Shown here in pieces: positions 1 through 9,688 of a stretch of DNA of 64,000 bases; positions within the stretch are counted from its first letter, which is position 1, and each line of letters opens with the position of its first letter. The notes beneath the pieces are model-generated. The model worked only from the letters and a program-made list of their open reading frames with translations, did no database searches and was not told the origin of the DNA. The position numbers were made by a program, and so were the translations under genes. This DNA is from Flavobacterium aquaticum. Its GTDB lineage: Bacteria > Bacteroidota > Bacteroidia > Flavobacteriales > Flavobacteriaceae. Location: assembly GCF_003259835.1 (NCBI RefSeq), contig NZ_QLMI01000002.1, positions 1 to 64,000 on the forward strand. The letters run 5' to 3'.

Positions 1-2355
1 ACAAATGCTACTTTAACTTTAGACTCCGCAAACAACAATCAAGATATTTGTTCTGGTAATGCTATTGCTCCTATTCAATATACTTTTGGTGGCGGTGCTA
101 CTGGTGTAACTGTAACGGGTTTACCAACTGGTGTTACTGCTACAACTTCTGGAAATACTGTTACTATTAGCGGAACTCCTACTAGCCCTTTTTCGTACAA
201 TGTAAATACTATTGGAGGTTGTGGAACCGTAACTTTAAATGGAACTGTTTCAGTATCATCTAATGCTACTTTAACTTTAGATTCGGCTAACAACACTCAA
301 AGTATTTGTTCTGGAAATGCAATTACTCCTATTCAATATACTTTTGGTGGCGGTGCTACTAATGTTAATGTAACAGGATTACCAACTGGCGTTACTGCTA
401 CTACTTCTGGAAATACTGTTACTATTAGCGGAACTCCAACTTCTGGTTTTTCTTATTCTATTAACACTGTTGGCGGTTGTGGAACGGTTACTTTAGGAGG
501 TAGTATTACATTATCTGCTTCAGGAATTACTCCAACTTTTAACGCAATTGCTCCAATTTGTGAAGGCACAAGTAACTCCCCTCTTCCCGCAACTTCTATC
601 AACGGAATAATAGGAACTTGGTCACCTAATTTTAACAACACAACTACTCAAACTTATACTTTTACACCTAACCCAGGTCAGTGTGCTTCTTCGACAAGTT
701 TAACTGTACAAATAACTCCAAAACCAATCTTAACTTACACAGTAACTAATTCTATTTGTGATGGAAATCCTTTAGATTTCGTACTAAGTAGTAATGTGCC
801 AGGAACAACATATACATGGAGTGCTACTTTATCAAACATTACAGGAACTTACGTAACTAGCGGAAATGAGTCGAATATTAATCAAATAGCAACTCTTGAT
901 AATTCTGAAACTGTTGGAACAGTAACGGTTAAAATTACACCTCATGCTAACGGATGTTCAGGTGATGAATCTAATCCGATTACAATTTTTGTTAATCCAA
1001 ACCCAGTTGTAGATGCAGTAGCAGTAGCAGATACTTCGGTTTGTTCTGCAACAAATGGTGCTAATAATGTTCATGTTGAAATTTCAGGTAATATTAGTGG
1101 TATTACTTACAATTGGACCGCTATTACAAGTGGTGTAACAGTTGTAGGAGGAACGACTTCCGGAACAATTACAGCAACATCAACAACAGCTAGTTTTGAT
1201 TTACAAGTAATCACTAGTGATCCACTTGTAGCAGGAACAATTTATTTTGACGTATCAACTGTTCGCAATGGTTGTCCAGGTAACACGCTTCAAAGTTTAG
1301 TTGTAACGGTTAACCCAAATCCAGGAACAGCTATTCCATCTCCAGATAAAACCATTTGTAGTGGTGAGCCAACAGGTTTAATGATTGATGTTTCGCCACT
1401 AATTGCAGGAACAGAGATAGAATGGGAAGTGTTAACGGTATCTAATGTAACAGGAGCTCTTCCAGGAAGCGGAATTGCACCACAGCCAATTAGTGATATT
1501 TTAACTTCTACACAAGGAGGATATGTAATTTACCGAGTTCGTACTAGTTTAGGAGAATGTGAAGGCAGTTATACCGATTACAGAGTAAATGTAAATCCAG
1601 CGCCACTACCAATATTAACAGATGGAAATATTTGTATTACAGCTGCGGGAGAAGTATATCAAACATATACTTTAAACACCGGCTTAAATGATGCTGATTA
1701 TGATTTCGAGTGGTTTGATACTAACGGAAATACTATACCAGGAGCAACTAGCTCAACATTAGTAGTTGATGAAGCAGGAACTTACAGTGTTATAGCTACA
1801 AATTGGTTAACAGGTTGTTCGTCAGATCCATTGTTGCCAACAGCTACAGCTACAGTAAGCGAAACAATGCCAGCAACATCAATGACAGTAGTTCAAAGCG
1901 AATACTTTAGCGATAATGCTACTATTACAGTAACAATTCCAGATGGAACCGGAACCTTAATGTATTCGTTAGACGAAGGTCCGCTACAGTCTTCAAATGT
2001 GTTTACAGGAGTAAGTGCAGGAGAGCATACGGTTACAGTTGTAGATACCGAAGGTTGTACATACATGACACAAGATGTAACTATTATTGATTATCCAAAT
2101 TACTTCACACCAAACGGAGATGGCATCAACGATACGTGGAATATTAGCGGATTAAATCAAGCAGATGCTAAGTTGTACATTTTTGACCGTTATGGTAAAT
2201 TGTTAAAACAACTAAGCGCAACAGACGACAGTAATGGTTGGGATGGAACGTACAATCAAGAACTACTTCCATCAACAGATTACTGGTTCTCGTTAGATTA
2301 CACAGAAAATGGTGTTGCTAAACAGTTTAAAGCGCACTTTACGATGAAACGTTAA
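1..2355 (+). CDS. Repeat-rich surface protein with T9SS type B sorting domain (5' partial)
   Basis: The reading frame is open from the first base of the window to the stop at 2355, so the start lies upstream; at least 784 residues are present. The protein is rich in Thr, Ser, Gly and Asn and consists of Ig-like or PKD-like modules, each with paired Cys residues (for example ICSGN and GGCGTV). The last ~90 residues hold the gliding-motility-associated C-terminal domain (YFTPNGDGINDTWNISGL, then YIFDRYGKLL and NGWDGTYN), the type B signal recognised by the type IX secretion system. I infer a large exported adhesin-like protein, anchored or released at the cell surface. The secretion core gldKLMN lies at the other end of this window. 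The ligand is unknown. Confidence 0.9.
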   Translation, partial: TNATLTLDSANNNQDICSGNAIAPIQYTFGGGATGVTVTGLPTGVTATTSGNTVTISGTPTSPFSYNVNTIGGCGTVTLNGTVSVSSNATLTLDSANNTQSICSGNAITPIQYTFGGGATNVNVTGLPTGVTATTSGNTVTISGTPTSGFSYSINTVGGCGTVTLGGSITLSASGITPTFNAIAPICEGTSNSPLPATSINGIIGTWSPNFNNTTTQTYTFTPNPGQCASSTSLTVQITPKPILTYTVTNSICDGNPLDFVLSSNVPGTTYTWSATLSNITGTYVTSGNESNINQIATLDNSETVGTVTVKITPHANGCSGDESNPITIFVNPNPVVDAVAVADTSVCSATNGANNVHVEISGNISGITYNWTAITSGVTVVGGTTSGTITATSTTASFDLQVITSDPLVAGTIYFDVSTVRNGCPGNTLQSLVVTVNPNPGTAIPSPDKTICSGEPTGLMIDVSPLIAGTEIEWEVLTVSNVTGALPGSGIAPQPISDILTSTQGGYVIYRVRTSLGECEGSYTDYRVNVNPAPLPILTDGNICITAAGEVYQTYTLNTGLNDADYDFEWFDTNGNTIPGATSSTLVVDEAGTYSVIATNWLTGCSSDPLLPTATATVSETMPATSMTVVQSEYFSDNATITVTIPDGTGTLMYSLDEGPLQSSNVFTGVSAGEHTVTVVDTEGCTYMTQDVTIIDYPNYFTPNGDGINDTWNISGLNQADAKLYIFDRYGKLLKQLSATDDSNGWDGTYNQELLPSTDYWFSLDYTENGVAKQFKAHFTMKR
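4..519 (+). repeat. Two tandem 258-bp (86-aa) repeats inside the surface protein
   Basis: The unit starting NATLTLDSANN at base 4 recurs at base 262, a period of 258 bp. Each unit contains ICSGNAI, PIQYTFGGGAT, VTGLPTGVTATTSGNTVTISGTPTS and GGCGTVTL segments. Both copies are nearly identical at DNA level, so they arose by recent duplication or are homogenised by recombination. More units probably lie upstream of the window. Confidence 0.9.
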
Positions 2356-2361
2356 TATATA

Positions 2362-2382
2362 AGAGTTAGTTTTACTAACTCT
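2362..2382 (+). terminator. Rho-independent terminator of the surface protein gene
   Basis: Arms AGAGTTAG (2362-2369) and CTAACTCT (2375-2382) with a 5-nt loop are followed by a T-run, just after the stop codon at 2355. Confidence 0.85.
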
Positions 2383-2423
2383 TTTTTTATGCTTTTTTTA
2401 AATCATCCCATAAATATTTGTAG

Positions 2424-2431
2424 TAATTTTG
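2424..2431 (+). promoter_or_regulatory. Bacteroidota -7 promoter element of the AsmA gene
   Basis: TAATTTTG fits the TAnnTTTG consensus perfectly and ends 25 bp before the ATG at 2457. No good -33 TTTG at the usual spacing was seen. Confidence 0.5.
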
Positions 2432-2456
2432 CACAATCTCTGTACAGCTATAAAAA

Positions 2457-5294
2457 ATGGAAAAATCAAAAAAATCATTACTCATTAAAATTTTAAAAGT
2501 AACAGGAATAACATTTGTTATTTCATTATTACTTATTGTTTTATTACCCATTATTTTTGCTGACACCATTACAGAAAAAGTAAAAGTATTAGCTAATAAA
2601 AACCTAGAAGGAGAATTAAACTTCAACGAGTCGGAATTGTCTTTTTTTAAACATTTTCCTTCCCTAACCTTAACCTTACATGAGCTAAATCTAAATGGTT
2701 CAAAACCTTATAAAAACAAATCGCTAGTCTCTGCTAAGGAAATAAGTTTTGGTATCGATGTTTGGTCGGTAGTTTTTGGAAATCAGACTGAAATTGAAGA
2801 AATCTATCTGGAAGAAGCTAAAATTAACGTTTTGGTCAATCAAAAAGGAGAAGCTAATTACAATATTTATAAATCAGATTCTAAAGACACTACAACTTCA
2901 TCTGAAAGTGCTTCCTTAAAGCTAGAAAACATCCAAATTAACAACAGTCAATTGGTTTATAACGATAAGTCAACTAAAATTCTTATCGAAGCAAAAGGTT
3001 TTAACTACAAAGGAAAAGGTGATCTACTAGAATCTAATTTCAGCTTAAAAACTTCGGCAAAAATTGACAGTTTGAGTTTTACTTACGATAAAAGTGAGTA
3101 CTTGAAAAATAAGAAATTAAAGGCTGATTTAATTACAAAAATCAACACCAACTCGCTTTCATTTGTGTTTGAGAAAAACGATTTGGTCATCAATAAATTG
3201 CCTGTTGAATTTACAGGTTTCTTTGATTTCCTTAAAAATGGTTATCAAATGGATTTTAAATTAAAAACTGAAGATAGCGATTTAGATGATTTGTTCACCG
3301 CTTTACCAGCCGAATACGTTTCTTGGATGAACGAAACAAAAATGAAAGGAAAAACTTCAGCATTCTTAACTTTAAAAGGAAAATACATCGCTTCGGAGAA
3401 TTTAAGTCCTGAAGTAAATTTCAATATTAAAGTGAGAGATGGTTATGTAAAACACGAAAAAGCACCTTATCCGGTTGAGAATATTTTCTTAAATTTAGAC
3501 ACCAAACTTCCTAATTTAGACATCAATCAATTAAAAATTCGTTTAGATTCATTGTATTTTGATGTAAACAAAAATAATTTGAGTGCGATTTTAATTTCAG
3601 ATGGTTTTGGAAAAAAAATAACCATCGATTCAAAAGTAAAATCAAAATTAGATTTGGCTTTTTTGAGTAATGCGCTTCAAATTCCTAATTTTAAATTAGC
3701 AGGAAGTTTGGATGCTGACATTGTTTCCAAAGGAAATTATAGTAAAGAAGATAAAAAATCCCCTATTACAAAAGGAAATTTCGAAATCAAAAACGGATTA
3801 ATTCAAACTGCTTATTATCCAAAACCAATTCAAAACATCAACTTAAAAGCAAACTTAAATAGTCCAACAGGTAATTTTAAAGACGCTTCTTTCGTACTCT
3901 CTCCAGCGAATTTTTCTTTTGAAGGCGAACCTTTTAACTTAAATGCTTCGTTTAAAAATTTCGACGATATTAATTACGATGTAAAAGCAAAAGGAACTCT
4001 AAACGTTGCTAGAATTTACAAAGTTTTCTCGCAAAAAGGGTTAGATGTTGATGGATTCATCAAAGCTGATTTGAGCTTGGCTGGAAAACAAAGCGACGCT
4101 TCAAATGGAAGAATTGCCAACTTAAAAAACAGCGGAACTCTTGAGGTAAAAAACATCAAAACCACTAGTGATTACTTGGCAAAACCATTCTTAATTGAAA
4201 ACGGATTGTTCACGTTCAATCAAGACAAGATGAATTTTTCTAATTTCAATGGAAAATACGGAACGTCTGATATTTCGATGAATGGAAATTTAGAAAATGT
4301 CATCAACTTTGTTCTTTCAGAAAATCAAATTTTAAAAGGAAACTTCAATTTAAAATCGAATTATTTGAATGTTAATGAATTTATTCCAACCACAACTTAT
4401 GAAACCGAGGATGAAACGGAAAAAACAGAAGTTGCAGGAGTAGTTCAAATTCCAACAAATTTAAATATTTCTATTCAAACTAATGCATTAAAAACACAAT
4501 ACGAAGACGTTACGATTGAAAATTTAAGAGGAAATTTAGTCATTCAAAATGGTAGTTTACGACTTTCAAACAGTAGTTTAGGCATCATTGGAGCTACAGC
4601 AAAAATGGATGCTTTTTATAAAAATGAAGGTACACAAAAAGCGTATTTCGATTATAAAATCAATGCTTCTGAATTTGATATTAAACGCGCTTACAACGAA
4701 ATTAAAATGTTCCGAGAAATCGTAACTGCTGCCGAAAGTGCGGAAGGAATTGTAGGTTTGAATTATTCGATAAAAGGTGTTTTAAACAATCAAATGGAAC
4801 CCATTATGCCGTCTTTGGAAGGAAATGGAACACTTTCTGTGAAAAAAGTTAAAATGAAAGGTTTTAAATTATTGAATGTTGTTTCAGCTAAAACCGAAAA
4901 TCCTGATATTAAAGATCCTGATGTTTCTAAAGTAGATATTAAAACAACCATTAAAAACAATATCGTAACTATTGAACGTTTCAAATTTAAAGTAGCCGGT
5001 TTTAGATTACGCTTTGAAGGAGAAACCAGTTTAGACGGAAAACTAAACTTAAAAATGCGTATTGGATTACCACCTTTAGGAATTTTAGGAATTCCAATTA
5101 AAGTTTTGGGAACACAAGAAAATCCAGATATCAAATTAGGAAGAAAATCAGAAGATTTGGAAGAAACGGAATATGTTGATGGTGTAACGCCTATTAATAC
5201 GACGGTTCCTGCAACCACCACTCCTACTCCAACCATTCAGAATGATAGTGTCCCTAAAATTGAACCAGCCGTTCCTGTTGAAAAAACAGAATAG
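2457..5294 (+). CDS. AsmA family membrane-anchored protein
   Basis: 945 residues. One N-terminal membrane segment (about residues 10-35) is followed by a long periplasmic body of beta-strand repeats. The start (TEKVKVLANKNLEGELNFNE) and the C-terminal GLPPLGILGIPIKVLGTQENPDIKLGR region are typical of AsmA proteins. A low-complexity Thr/Pro tail ends the protein. AsmA-like proteins belong to the bridge-like lipid transfer group and are linked to outer-membrane assembly and lipid traffic; that role is family knowledge, not visible here. It stands alone between a terminator and the hydroxylase gene. Confidence 0.85.
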   Translation: MEKSKKSLLIKILKVTGITFVISLLLIVLLPIIFADTITEKVKVLANKNLEGELNFNESELSFFKHFPSLTLTLHELNLNGSKPYKNKSLVSAKEISFGIDVWSVVFGNQTEIEEIYLEEAKINVLVNQKGEANYNIYKSDSKDTTTSSESASLKLENIQINNSQLVYNDKSTKILIEAKGFNYKGKGDLLESNFSLKTSAKIDSLSFTYDKSEYLKNKKLKADLITKINTNSLSFVFEKNDLVINKLPVEFTGFFDFLKNGYQMDFKLKTEDSDLDDLFTALPAEYVSWMNETKMKGKTSAFLTLKGKYIASENLSPEVNFNIKVRDGYVKHEKAPYPVENIFLNLDTKLPNLDINQLKIRLDSLYFDVNKNNLSAILISDGFGKKITIDSKVKSKLDLAFLSNALQIPNFKLAGSLDADIVSKGNYSKEDKKSPITKGNFEIKNGLIQTAYYPKPIQNINLKANLNSPTGNFKDASFVLSPANFSFEGEPFNLNASFKNFDDINYDVKAKGTLNVARIYKVFSQKGLDVDGFIKADLSLAGKQSDASNGRIANLKNSGTLEVKNIKTTSDYLAKPFLIENGLFTFNQDKMNFSNFNGKYGTSDISMNGNLENVINFVLSENQILKGNFNLKSNYLNVNEFIPTTTYETEDETEKTEVAGVVQIPTNLNISIQTNALKTQYEDVTIENLRGNLVIQNGSLRLSNSSLGIIGATAKMDAFYKNEGTQKAYFDYKINASEFDIKRAYNEIKMFREIVTAAESAEGIVGLNYSIKGVLNNQMEPIMPSLEGNGTLSVKKVKMKGFKLLNVVSAKTENPDIKDPDVSKVDIKTTIKNNIVTIERFKFKVAGFRLRFEGETSLDGKLNLKMRIGLPPLGILGIPIKVLGTQENPDIKLGRKSEDLEETEYVDGVTPINTTVPATTTPTPTIQNDSVPKIEPAVPVEKTE

Positions 5295-5354
5295 TACTAT
5301 CCTATTTAGTTTTATCAAATTCTCAAAATGTTTTCCTTCTTTGTGAAAAAGTCG

Positions 5355-5362
5355 TAATTTTA
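5355..5362 (+). promoter_or_regulatory. Probable -7 element of the hydroxylase gene
   Basis: TAATTTTA, a one-base variant of TAnnTTTG, lies 24 bp before the ATG at 5386. The -33 region is weak. Confidence 0.35.
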
Positions 5363-5385
5363 CGTCAAACATCACAAGTAAAATT

Positions 5386-7143
5386 ATGGAAACGCATTTT
5401 GAAAGTAATCCACTGATTGACAGATTACCAAAACATTTAAAACAATTCATCAAGCCGCAAGTTTATGATGATTATACGCCTATTAACCAAGCCGTTTGGC
5501 GCTATGTTATGCGTAAAAATGTAGATTATCTTTCAAAAGTTGCTCATAGTTCGTATTTAGAAGGCTTACAAAAAACAGGTTTGGAGATAGATAATATTCC
5601 CAACATGTATGGTATGAACCGAATTTTAAAAGAAATCGGTTGGGCTGCAGTTGCCGTTGACGGATTCATTCCACCTAATGCGTTCATGGAATTTCAAGCG
5701 TATAATGTCTTAGTTATTGCTTGCGATATTCGCCAGTTAGAACATATTGAATACACTCCAGCTCCAGACATCATTCACGAAGGTGCTGGTCACGCTCCTA
5801 TTATTGCTAATCCAGAATATGCTGAATATTTAAGACGTTTTGGTGAAATTGGTTGTAAAGCGATTTCATCAGCACGTGATTATGAATTGTATGAAGCGAT
5901 TCGTTTGCTTTCAATTTTAAAAGAAGCAGAAGATACGCCAGCAGAAGAAATTAAAAAGGCAGAAGAGCAAGTTGATTTCTTACAGAATAATATGGGCGAA
6001 TTATCGGAAATGTCTCGTATTCGAAACTTACATTGGTGGACAGTAGAATATGGTTTAATTGGAACCGTTGACAATCCAAAAATTTATGGCGCAGGATTAC
6101 TTTCTTCGATTGGAGAAAGCGCTTGGTGCATGACCGACAATGTAAAGAAAATTCCATACAATATTTCGGCAGCCGATCAAAGTTTTGATATTACAAAACC
6201 GCAACCTCAACTTTATGTAACTTCTGATTTTGCTCAATTGAGTCAAGTTTTAGAGGAGTTTGCAAATAAAATGGCACTACGAACCGGTGGATTATCCGGA
6301 ATTAAAAAATTGATTAATTCGAATGCTTTAGGAACTATCGAATTAAGTACTGGACTTCAAATTTCTGGTGTTTTTACTAATGTTATTGAAGACGAAGGAA
6401 AACCAGTTTATGTTCAAACTACAGGAAAAACAGCACTTTCGTACAGAGAAAAAGAATTAGTAGGCCACGGAACAGAATATCATGCTGAAGGCTTTGGTTC
6501 GCCAATTGGAAAACTAAAAGGCATCAACTTAGCGATTGAAGAAATGAGTCCGAGAGACTTACGTGCGTATGATATTTACGAAGGCGAACAAGTGACTTTA
6601 GAATTTGAAGGCGACATCAAAGTTGTAGGTGAAATTGTAACCGGAACACGCAATTTACAAGGCGAAATCTTATTGATTAAATTCAAAAACTGTACGGTTA
6701 CTCATAACGATACAGTACTTTTCCAACCAGAATGGGGAATCTATGACATGGCAGTTGGTAAAAAAGTAATTTCTGCTTTTTCTGGTCCAGCTGATGTGAA
6801 TAGTTTTGATATGATTAATCACGTTCCGTCTTCTCAAACGATTAAACAGAAAAAATCTACTGAAAGAGAAGAGTTAGAAAAACTATATTTAAGTGTGCGT
6901 AACATCAGAGAAGGAAAACCTGCAGCGACTACTTTAAAAGAAGCATTTGCTTCGGTTTCTGCTGGACATCCAAATGATTGGTTGTTATCTGTTGAAATCG
7001 CGGAATTAGCTAAAAAAGAAGGAAATTCAGATTTGGTTGATAAAGTTCTAAATCACTTAGAAAAAGTAAAAACTAATCGCCCTGAAATTGTACATTTAGT
7101 GGATAACGGATTGGAATTGATTTTTGAAAAAGCTAACGCTTAA
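5386..7143 (+). CDS. phhA: Aromatic amino acid hydroxylase (phenylalanine 4-monooxygenase family)
   Basis: 585 residues. Iron ligands of the biopterin-dependent hydroxylases are visible: H131 and H136 in DIIHEGAGH, and E221 in HWWTVEYGLI, which matches the WFTVEFGL motif of animal enzymes. The family reaction is hydroxylation of phenylalanine to tyrosine with O2 and a pterin. Classical bacterial enzymes have about 260-300 residues; this is the long form with an extra C-terminal half of about 300 residues, whose function I do not recognise. Substrate (Phe, Tyr or Trp) cannot be settled by reading; Phe is the best guess. Confidence 0.88.
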   Translation: METHFESNPLIDRLPKHLKQFIKPQVYDDYTPINQAVWRYVMRKNVDYLSKVAHSSYLEGLQKTGLEIDNIPNMYGMNRILKEIGWAAVAVDGFIPPNAFMEFQAYNVLVIACDIRQLEHIEYTPAPDIIHEGAGHAPIIANPEYAEYLRRFGEIGCKAISSARDYELYEAIRLLSILKEAEDTPAEEIKKAEEQVDFLQNNMGELSEMSRIRNLHWWTVEYGLIGTVDNPKIYGAGLLSSIGESAWCMTDNVKKIPYNISAADQSFDITKPQPQLYVTSDFAQLSQVLEEFANKMALRTGGLSGIKKLINSNALGTIELSTGLQISGVFTNVIEDEGKPVYVQTTGKTALSYREKELVGHGTEYHAEGFGSPIGKLKGINLAIEEMSPRDLRAYDIYEGEQVTLEFEGDIKVVGEIVTGTRNLQGEILLIKFKNCTVTHNDTVLFQPEWGIYDMAVGKKVISAFSGPADVNSFDMINHVPSSQTIKQKKSTEREELEKLYLSVRNIREGKPAATTLKEAFASVSAGHPNDWLLSVEIAELAKKEGNSDLVDKVLNHLEKVKTNRPEIVHLVDNGLELIFEKANA

Positions 7144-7184
7144 CCAAAGTAACTTTTGTTACTGAAAAGATTTTCAATCGGCTC

Positions 7185-7192
7185 TATCTTTG
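7185..7192 (+). promoter_or_regulatory. -7 promoter element of the rhodanese gene
   Basis: TATCTTTG fits TAnnTTTG and ends 19 bp before the ATG at 7212. A TTTG at 7155-7158 is somewhat too far away (26 bp) to be a standard -33 element. Confidence 0.45.
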
Positions 7193-7211
7193 TCAAAAAA
7201 AAGAAACAATT

Positions 7212-7520
7212 ATGGGAATTTTAGATTTTTTAGGATTAGGAAATAAAACGAATGATGTTCAGGAATACGTTCAAAAAGGCGCTATTATTTTAGACGTAAG
7301 AACTCCAGAAGAATATAGAGACGGACACATAAAAGGTTCAAAAAATATTGCCTTACAAGTTTTAAACGGAAACATCGAAACCATTAAAAAATGGAACAAA
7401 CCGATTATCGCTTGTTGCCGTTCTGGAATGCGAAGTGGTCAAGCAACTTCCATTTTAAAACAACACGGAATTGATTGCATCAACGGTGGTGGTTGGCAAA
7501 GTTTAGAAAGTAAATTATAA
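7212..7520 (+). CDS. Single-domain rhodanese-like protein
   Basis: 102 residues forming one rhodanese domain: ILDVRTPEEYRDGHIKGSKNI near the N-terminus and the active-site loop ACCRSGMRSGQA with the catalytic Cys. Such proteins carry sulfane sulfur as a persulfide. No signal peptide is seen, so it is probably cytoplasmic. It has its own promoter element and a strong terminator. Confidence 0.9.
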   Translation: MGILDFLGLGNKTNDVQEYVQKGAIILDVRTPEEYRDGHIKGSKNIALQVLNGNIETIKKWNKPIIACCRSGMRSGQATSILKQHGIDCINGGGWQSLESKL

Positions 7521-7523
7521 AAG

Positions 7524-7548
7524 AAAGTCCCGATTGAATCGGGACTTT
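7524..7548. terminator. Bidirectional terminator between convergent genes
   Basis: Arms AAAGTCCCGAT (7524-7534) and ATCGGGACTTT (7538-7548), with T-runs in both directions, serve the rhodanese gene on + and the secreted-protein gene on -. Confidence 0.9.
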
Positions 7549-8355
7549 TTAATTTGACATAAAATCAGAATACGTACTTTTTATAATGATTTCTGAATTC
7601 GCATAAGGGTTTCCTGCGTTTGAAATCGTTATTTTCGTTGGATTTCCTTCTGCATCATATTCATATTGGTATAACGTTGGCGCTTCGTTATCTTTTTGTT
7701 CAGAGATTACATTTCGCTTTTCATCGTACTGATACACCATTTTACTTTTCAAATCGAAAATCTGATAATTTCCTTCGATTAACAAACCGTTTTTATAAAT
7801 TTCAATAGCTAAATTTGCTTCTTTCTTGGCATCTTTATAATAAGAAGTTTTGGTATAACTATCATCGGAAGTATAGTTGGAATATTCCGTGATTTCTGAA
7901 AATCCTGTTTCTTTTTCTCTGCAAACTGACTTCACTAACCGATTCTGCTTATCGTAAGAATATTTCGTTTCCGAAAACAATCTGCCTTGCACAAATTCTT
8001 GAGATTTGGTTAATCGCAATTCTTTATCATAGAAAAATAAGGTTTTGTCTTGTGTTTCGCTTAACTTGTAATCGGTAATTTTTGAAACCAATGAATTATC
8101 AATATTGAAATTATATTTTGTAATTTCTTTCGCATCGCCCAAATCCACTATTACAGAATCTAAATATTGACTGTAAAACGTATAAATTTCCGTTTTTGAC
8201 CATTCTCTCGCATTGGTTTCTGGATTGAAATAAAAAATTTCTTTCTGAAGAGTTGCTGTTCTAGGCGACCAATTAAAATGTGATGTTAGAAATTGCTCTT
8301 GCGCTTGTAAACTCAATCCGAATAAAGCAATAATTGAAATTACTAAACTTTTCAT
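7549..8355 (-). CDS. Secreted YD-repeat-like protein, paralog 3 of 3
   Basis: 268 residues with a signal peptide (MKSLVISIIALFGLSLQAQ). The body holds repeated YSYDKQNRLV, YQYDEKRNVI and YEYDAEGNPTKI units, resembling YD/RHS-type strands. It is similar to the two genes upstream but lacks their C-terminal ~170 residues (the SPTGIYW and LYPL regions). It is the last gene of a tight cluster (5-bp gap). Function unknown; the YD units suggest a beta-sheet periplasmic or outer-surface protein. Confidence 0.7.
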   Translation of the reverse strand: MKSLVISIIALFGLSLQAQEQFLTSHFNWSPRTATLQKEIFYFNPETNAREWSKTEIYTFYSQYLDSVIVDLGDAKEITKYNFNIDNSLVSKITDYKLSETQDKTLFFYDKELRLTKSQEFVQGRLFSETKYSYDKQNRLVKSVCREKETGFSEITEYSNYTSDDSYTKTSYYKDAKKEANLAIEIYKNGLLIEGNYQIFDLKSKMVYQYDEKRNVISEQKDNEAPTLYQYEYDAEGNPTKITISNAGNPYANSEIIIKSTYSDFMSN

Positions 8356-8360
8356 ATTTT

Positions 8361-9686
8361 CTATTTTTTAAATAATGGATACAATCTTCCCGCTTCTGAA
8401 GTATCAACATTTTGAATTTGGTAAATTGTACCATCAACTGATTTTACAACCAAATGGTTTGGATTTTCGTCATTTTCAATCGAAAAATTACTGCTTTGTA
8501 AATACTTTCCGTCTTGATAAAATGAAATTTTAAACTTATTGTTTTTTACCCAATAGATTCCTGTTGGCGATATCAATTTTATAGCATCATGCCATTCGTG
8601 TTTTGCAAAATCGTCCAAATAAAACCCTTTCACAAAATGTATGGATTGATCTACTTCATTAAAAATTACTAAACTGGAATGTTCTGGTGTGTCGACTAAT
8701 TGCACTACTTTTTCAAAATTATTATCGTAGGAATCTTGGATTTCGATTACACTATCATGACCTTTTAAAACTGATAAATAATCTTTTCTCGAATACACCA
8801 CTTTTCGGTATTGTTGCAACAATGAATCTTTTTCTCTAAATACCTCATCGTATTTTTTAATGAAATTTAAATCTAATTCTGTGCTTCCTGAAGTTGTTCC
8901 GTCTGCATAGGTAATTTTCGCAAATGCAAACGAATTATCATCTGGCATTGCTGGAATAACTTTTGCAATTTTTATCCGATTGTTATTTGCATCAAATTCG
9001 TAATTAAAATCTATTCGGGAGCTGTCGTCATAAACTTGAGATATCACATTTCTAAAATTGTCATAAGAATATTTCGTATTCGATTTAAAATCCTCTGAAA
9101 TCATGTTTTTTTCAATCAGCAACCCATCTTTATAAATTTCTTTAGTAAAATCACTTCCTGAACCATCATTGCTTTTTTTGATTTTGGTATAACTTTTTTT
9201 ATCAATATAGTCTTCGTAAAAAATGGTTTCCGAAGGTTCATCATCTGCATTTAATTCCACTTCTTTAATCAAATTTCCTTTTTTATCGTATTCGTAAGTA
9301 GTAGATGACATGTGTTCAACAATTACTCTTTCCAACTTCCCTTTTTCGTAGTTAAATAAGAATCTTATTGGGTGACCAAAGTTTCCTATAATTGGCTTAT
9401 AATTGATTTCTTTCAGTGTTAAGTCGGAATTATAAACGTATAAATATTCCCCTGAAATTTTTTCTTCTTGATAAATATTCTCTAAAATTTGCCTTTGCAC
9501 ATACGTATTTTTAATCTCTGTTATGTAGTAGTTCTCTTTGATAAATTTATTTTGATCTTTATCAAACTTATAGAGCGATTCTTCCACTTTTATCACATCA
9601 TCAGAATAACCAAAATCGGAAGTTCTAAATTGTTGTTGGGCAAAAATATTAGCAAACCAAAAGAGAAAAAGAATATGGAATTTCAT
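8361..9686 (-). CDS. Secreted YD-repeat-like protein, paralog 2 of 3
   Basis: 441 residues starting with a signal peptide (MKFHILFLFWFANIFAQQ). YD-like units such as YEYDKKGNLIKEV, YSYDNFRNVISQ and YEFDANNNRIK fill the first half. The second half ends with SPTGIYWVKNNKFKISFYQDGKYL and a C-terminal AGRLYPLFKK. The same order occurs in the gene upstream, so the two are full-length paralogs. The 2-5 bp gaps indicate one operon. Function is not recognised. Confidence 0.7.
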   Translation of the reverse strand: MKFHILFLFWFANIFAQQQFRTSDFGYSDDVIKVEESLYKFDKDQNKFIKENYYITEIKNTYVQRQILENIYQEEKISGEYLYVYNSDLTLKEINYKPIIGNFGHPIRFLFNYEKGKLERVIVEHMSSTTYEYDKKGNLIKEVELNADDEPSETIFYEDYIDKKSYTKIKKSNDGSGSDFTKEIYKDGLLIEKNMISEDFKSNTKYSYDNFRNVISQVYDDSSRIDFNYEFDANNNRIKIAKVIPAMPDDNSFAFAKITYADGTTSGSTELDLNFIKKYDEVFREKDSLLQQYRKVVYSRKDYLSVLKGHDSVIEIQDSYDNNFEKVVQLVDTPEHSSLVIFNEVDQSIHFVKGFYLDDFAKHEWHDAIKLISPTGIYWVKNNKFKISFYQDGKYLQSSNFSIENDENPNHLVVKSVDGTIYQIQNVDTSEAGRLYPLFKK

Positions 9687-9688
9687 AT

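Noticed and set aside
75..641. Minus-strand frames opposite the surface-protein repeats
   Set aside because: Both mirror the 258-bp repeats of the + strand gene and have no start or promoter signal.
4790..5453. Minus-strand frames opposite the AsmA gene end and hydroxylase start
   Set aside because: Shadow frames without domain content; the + strand genes are clear.
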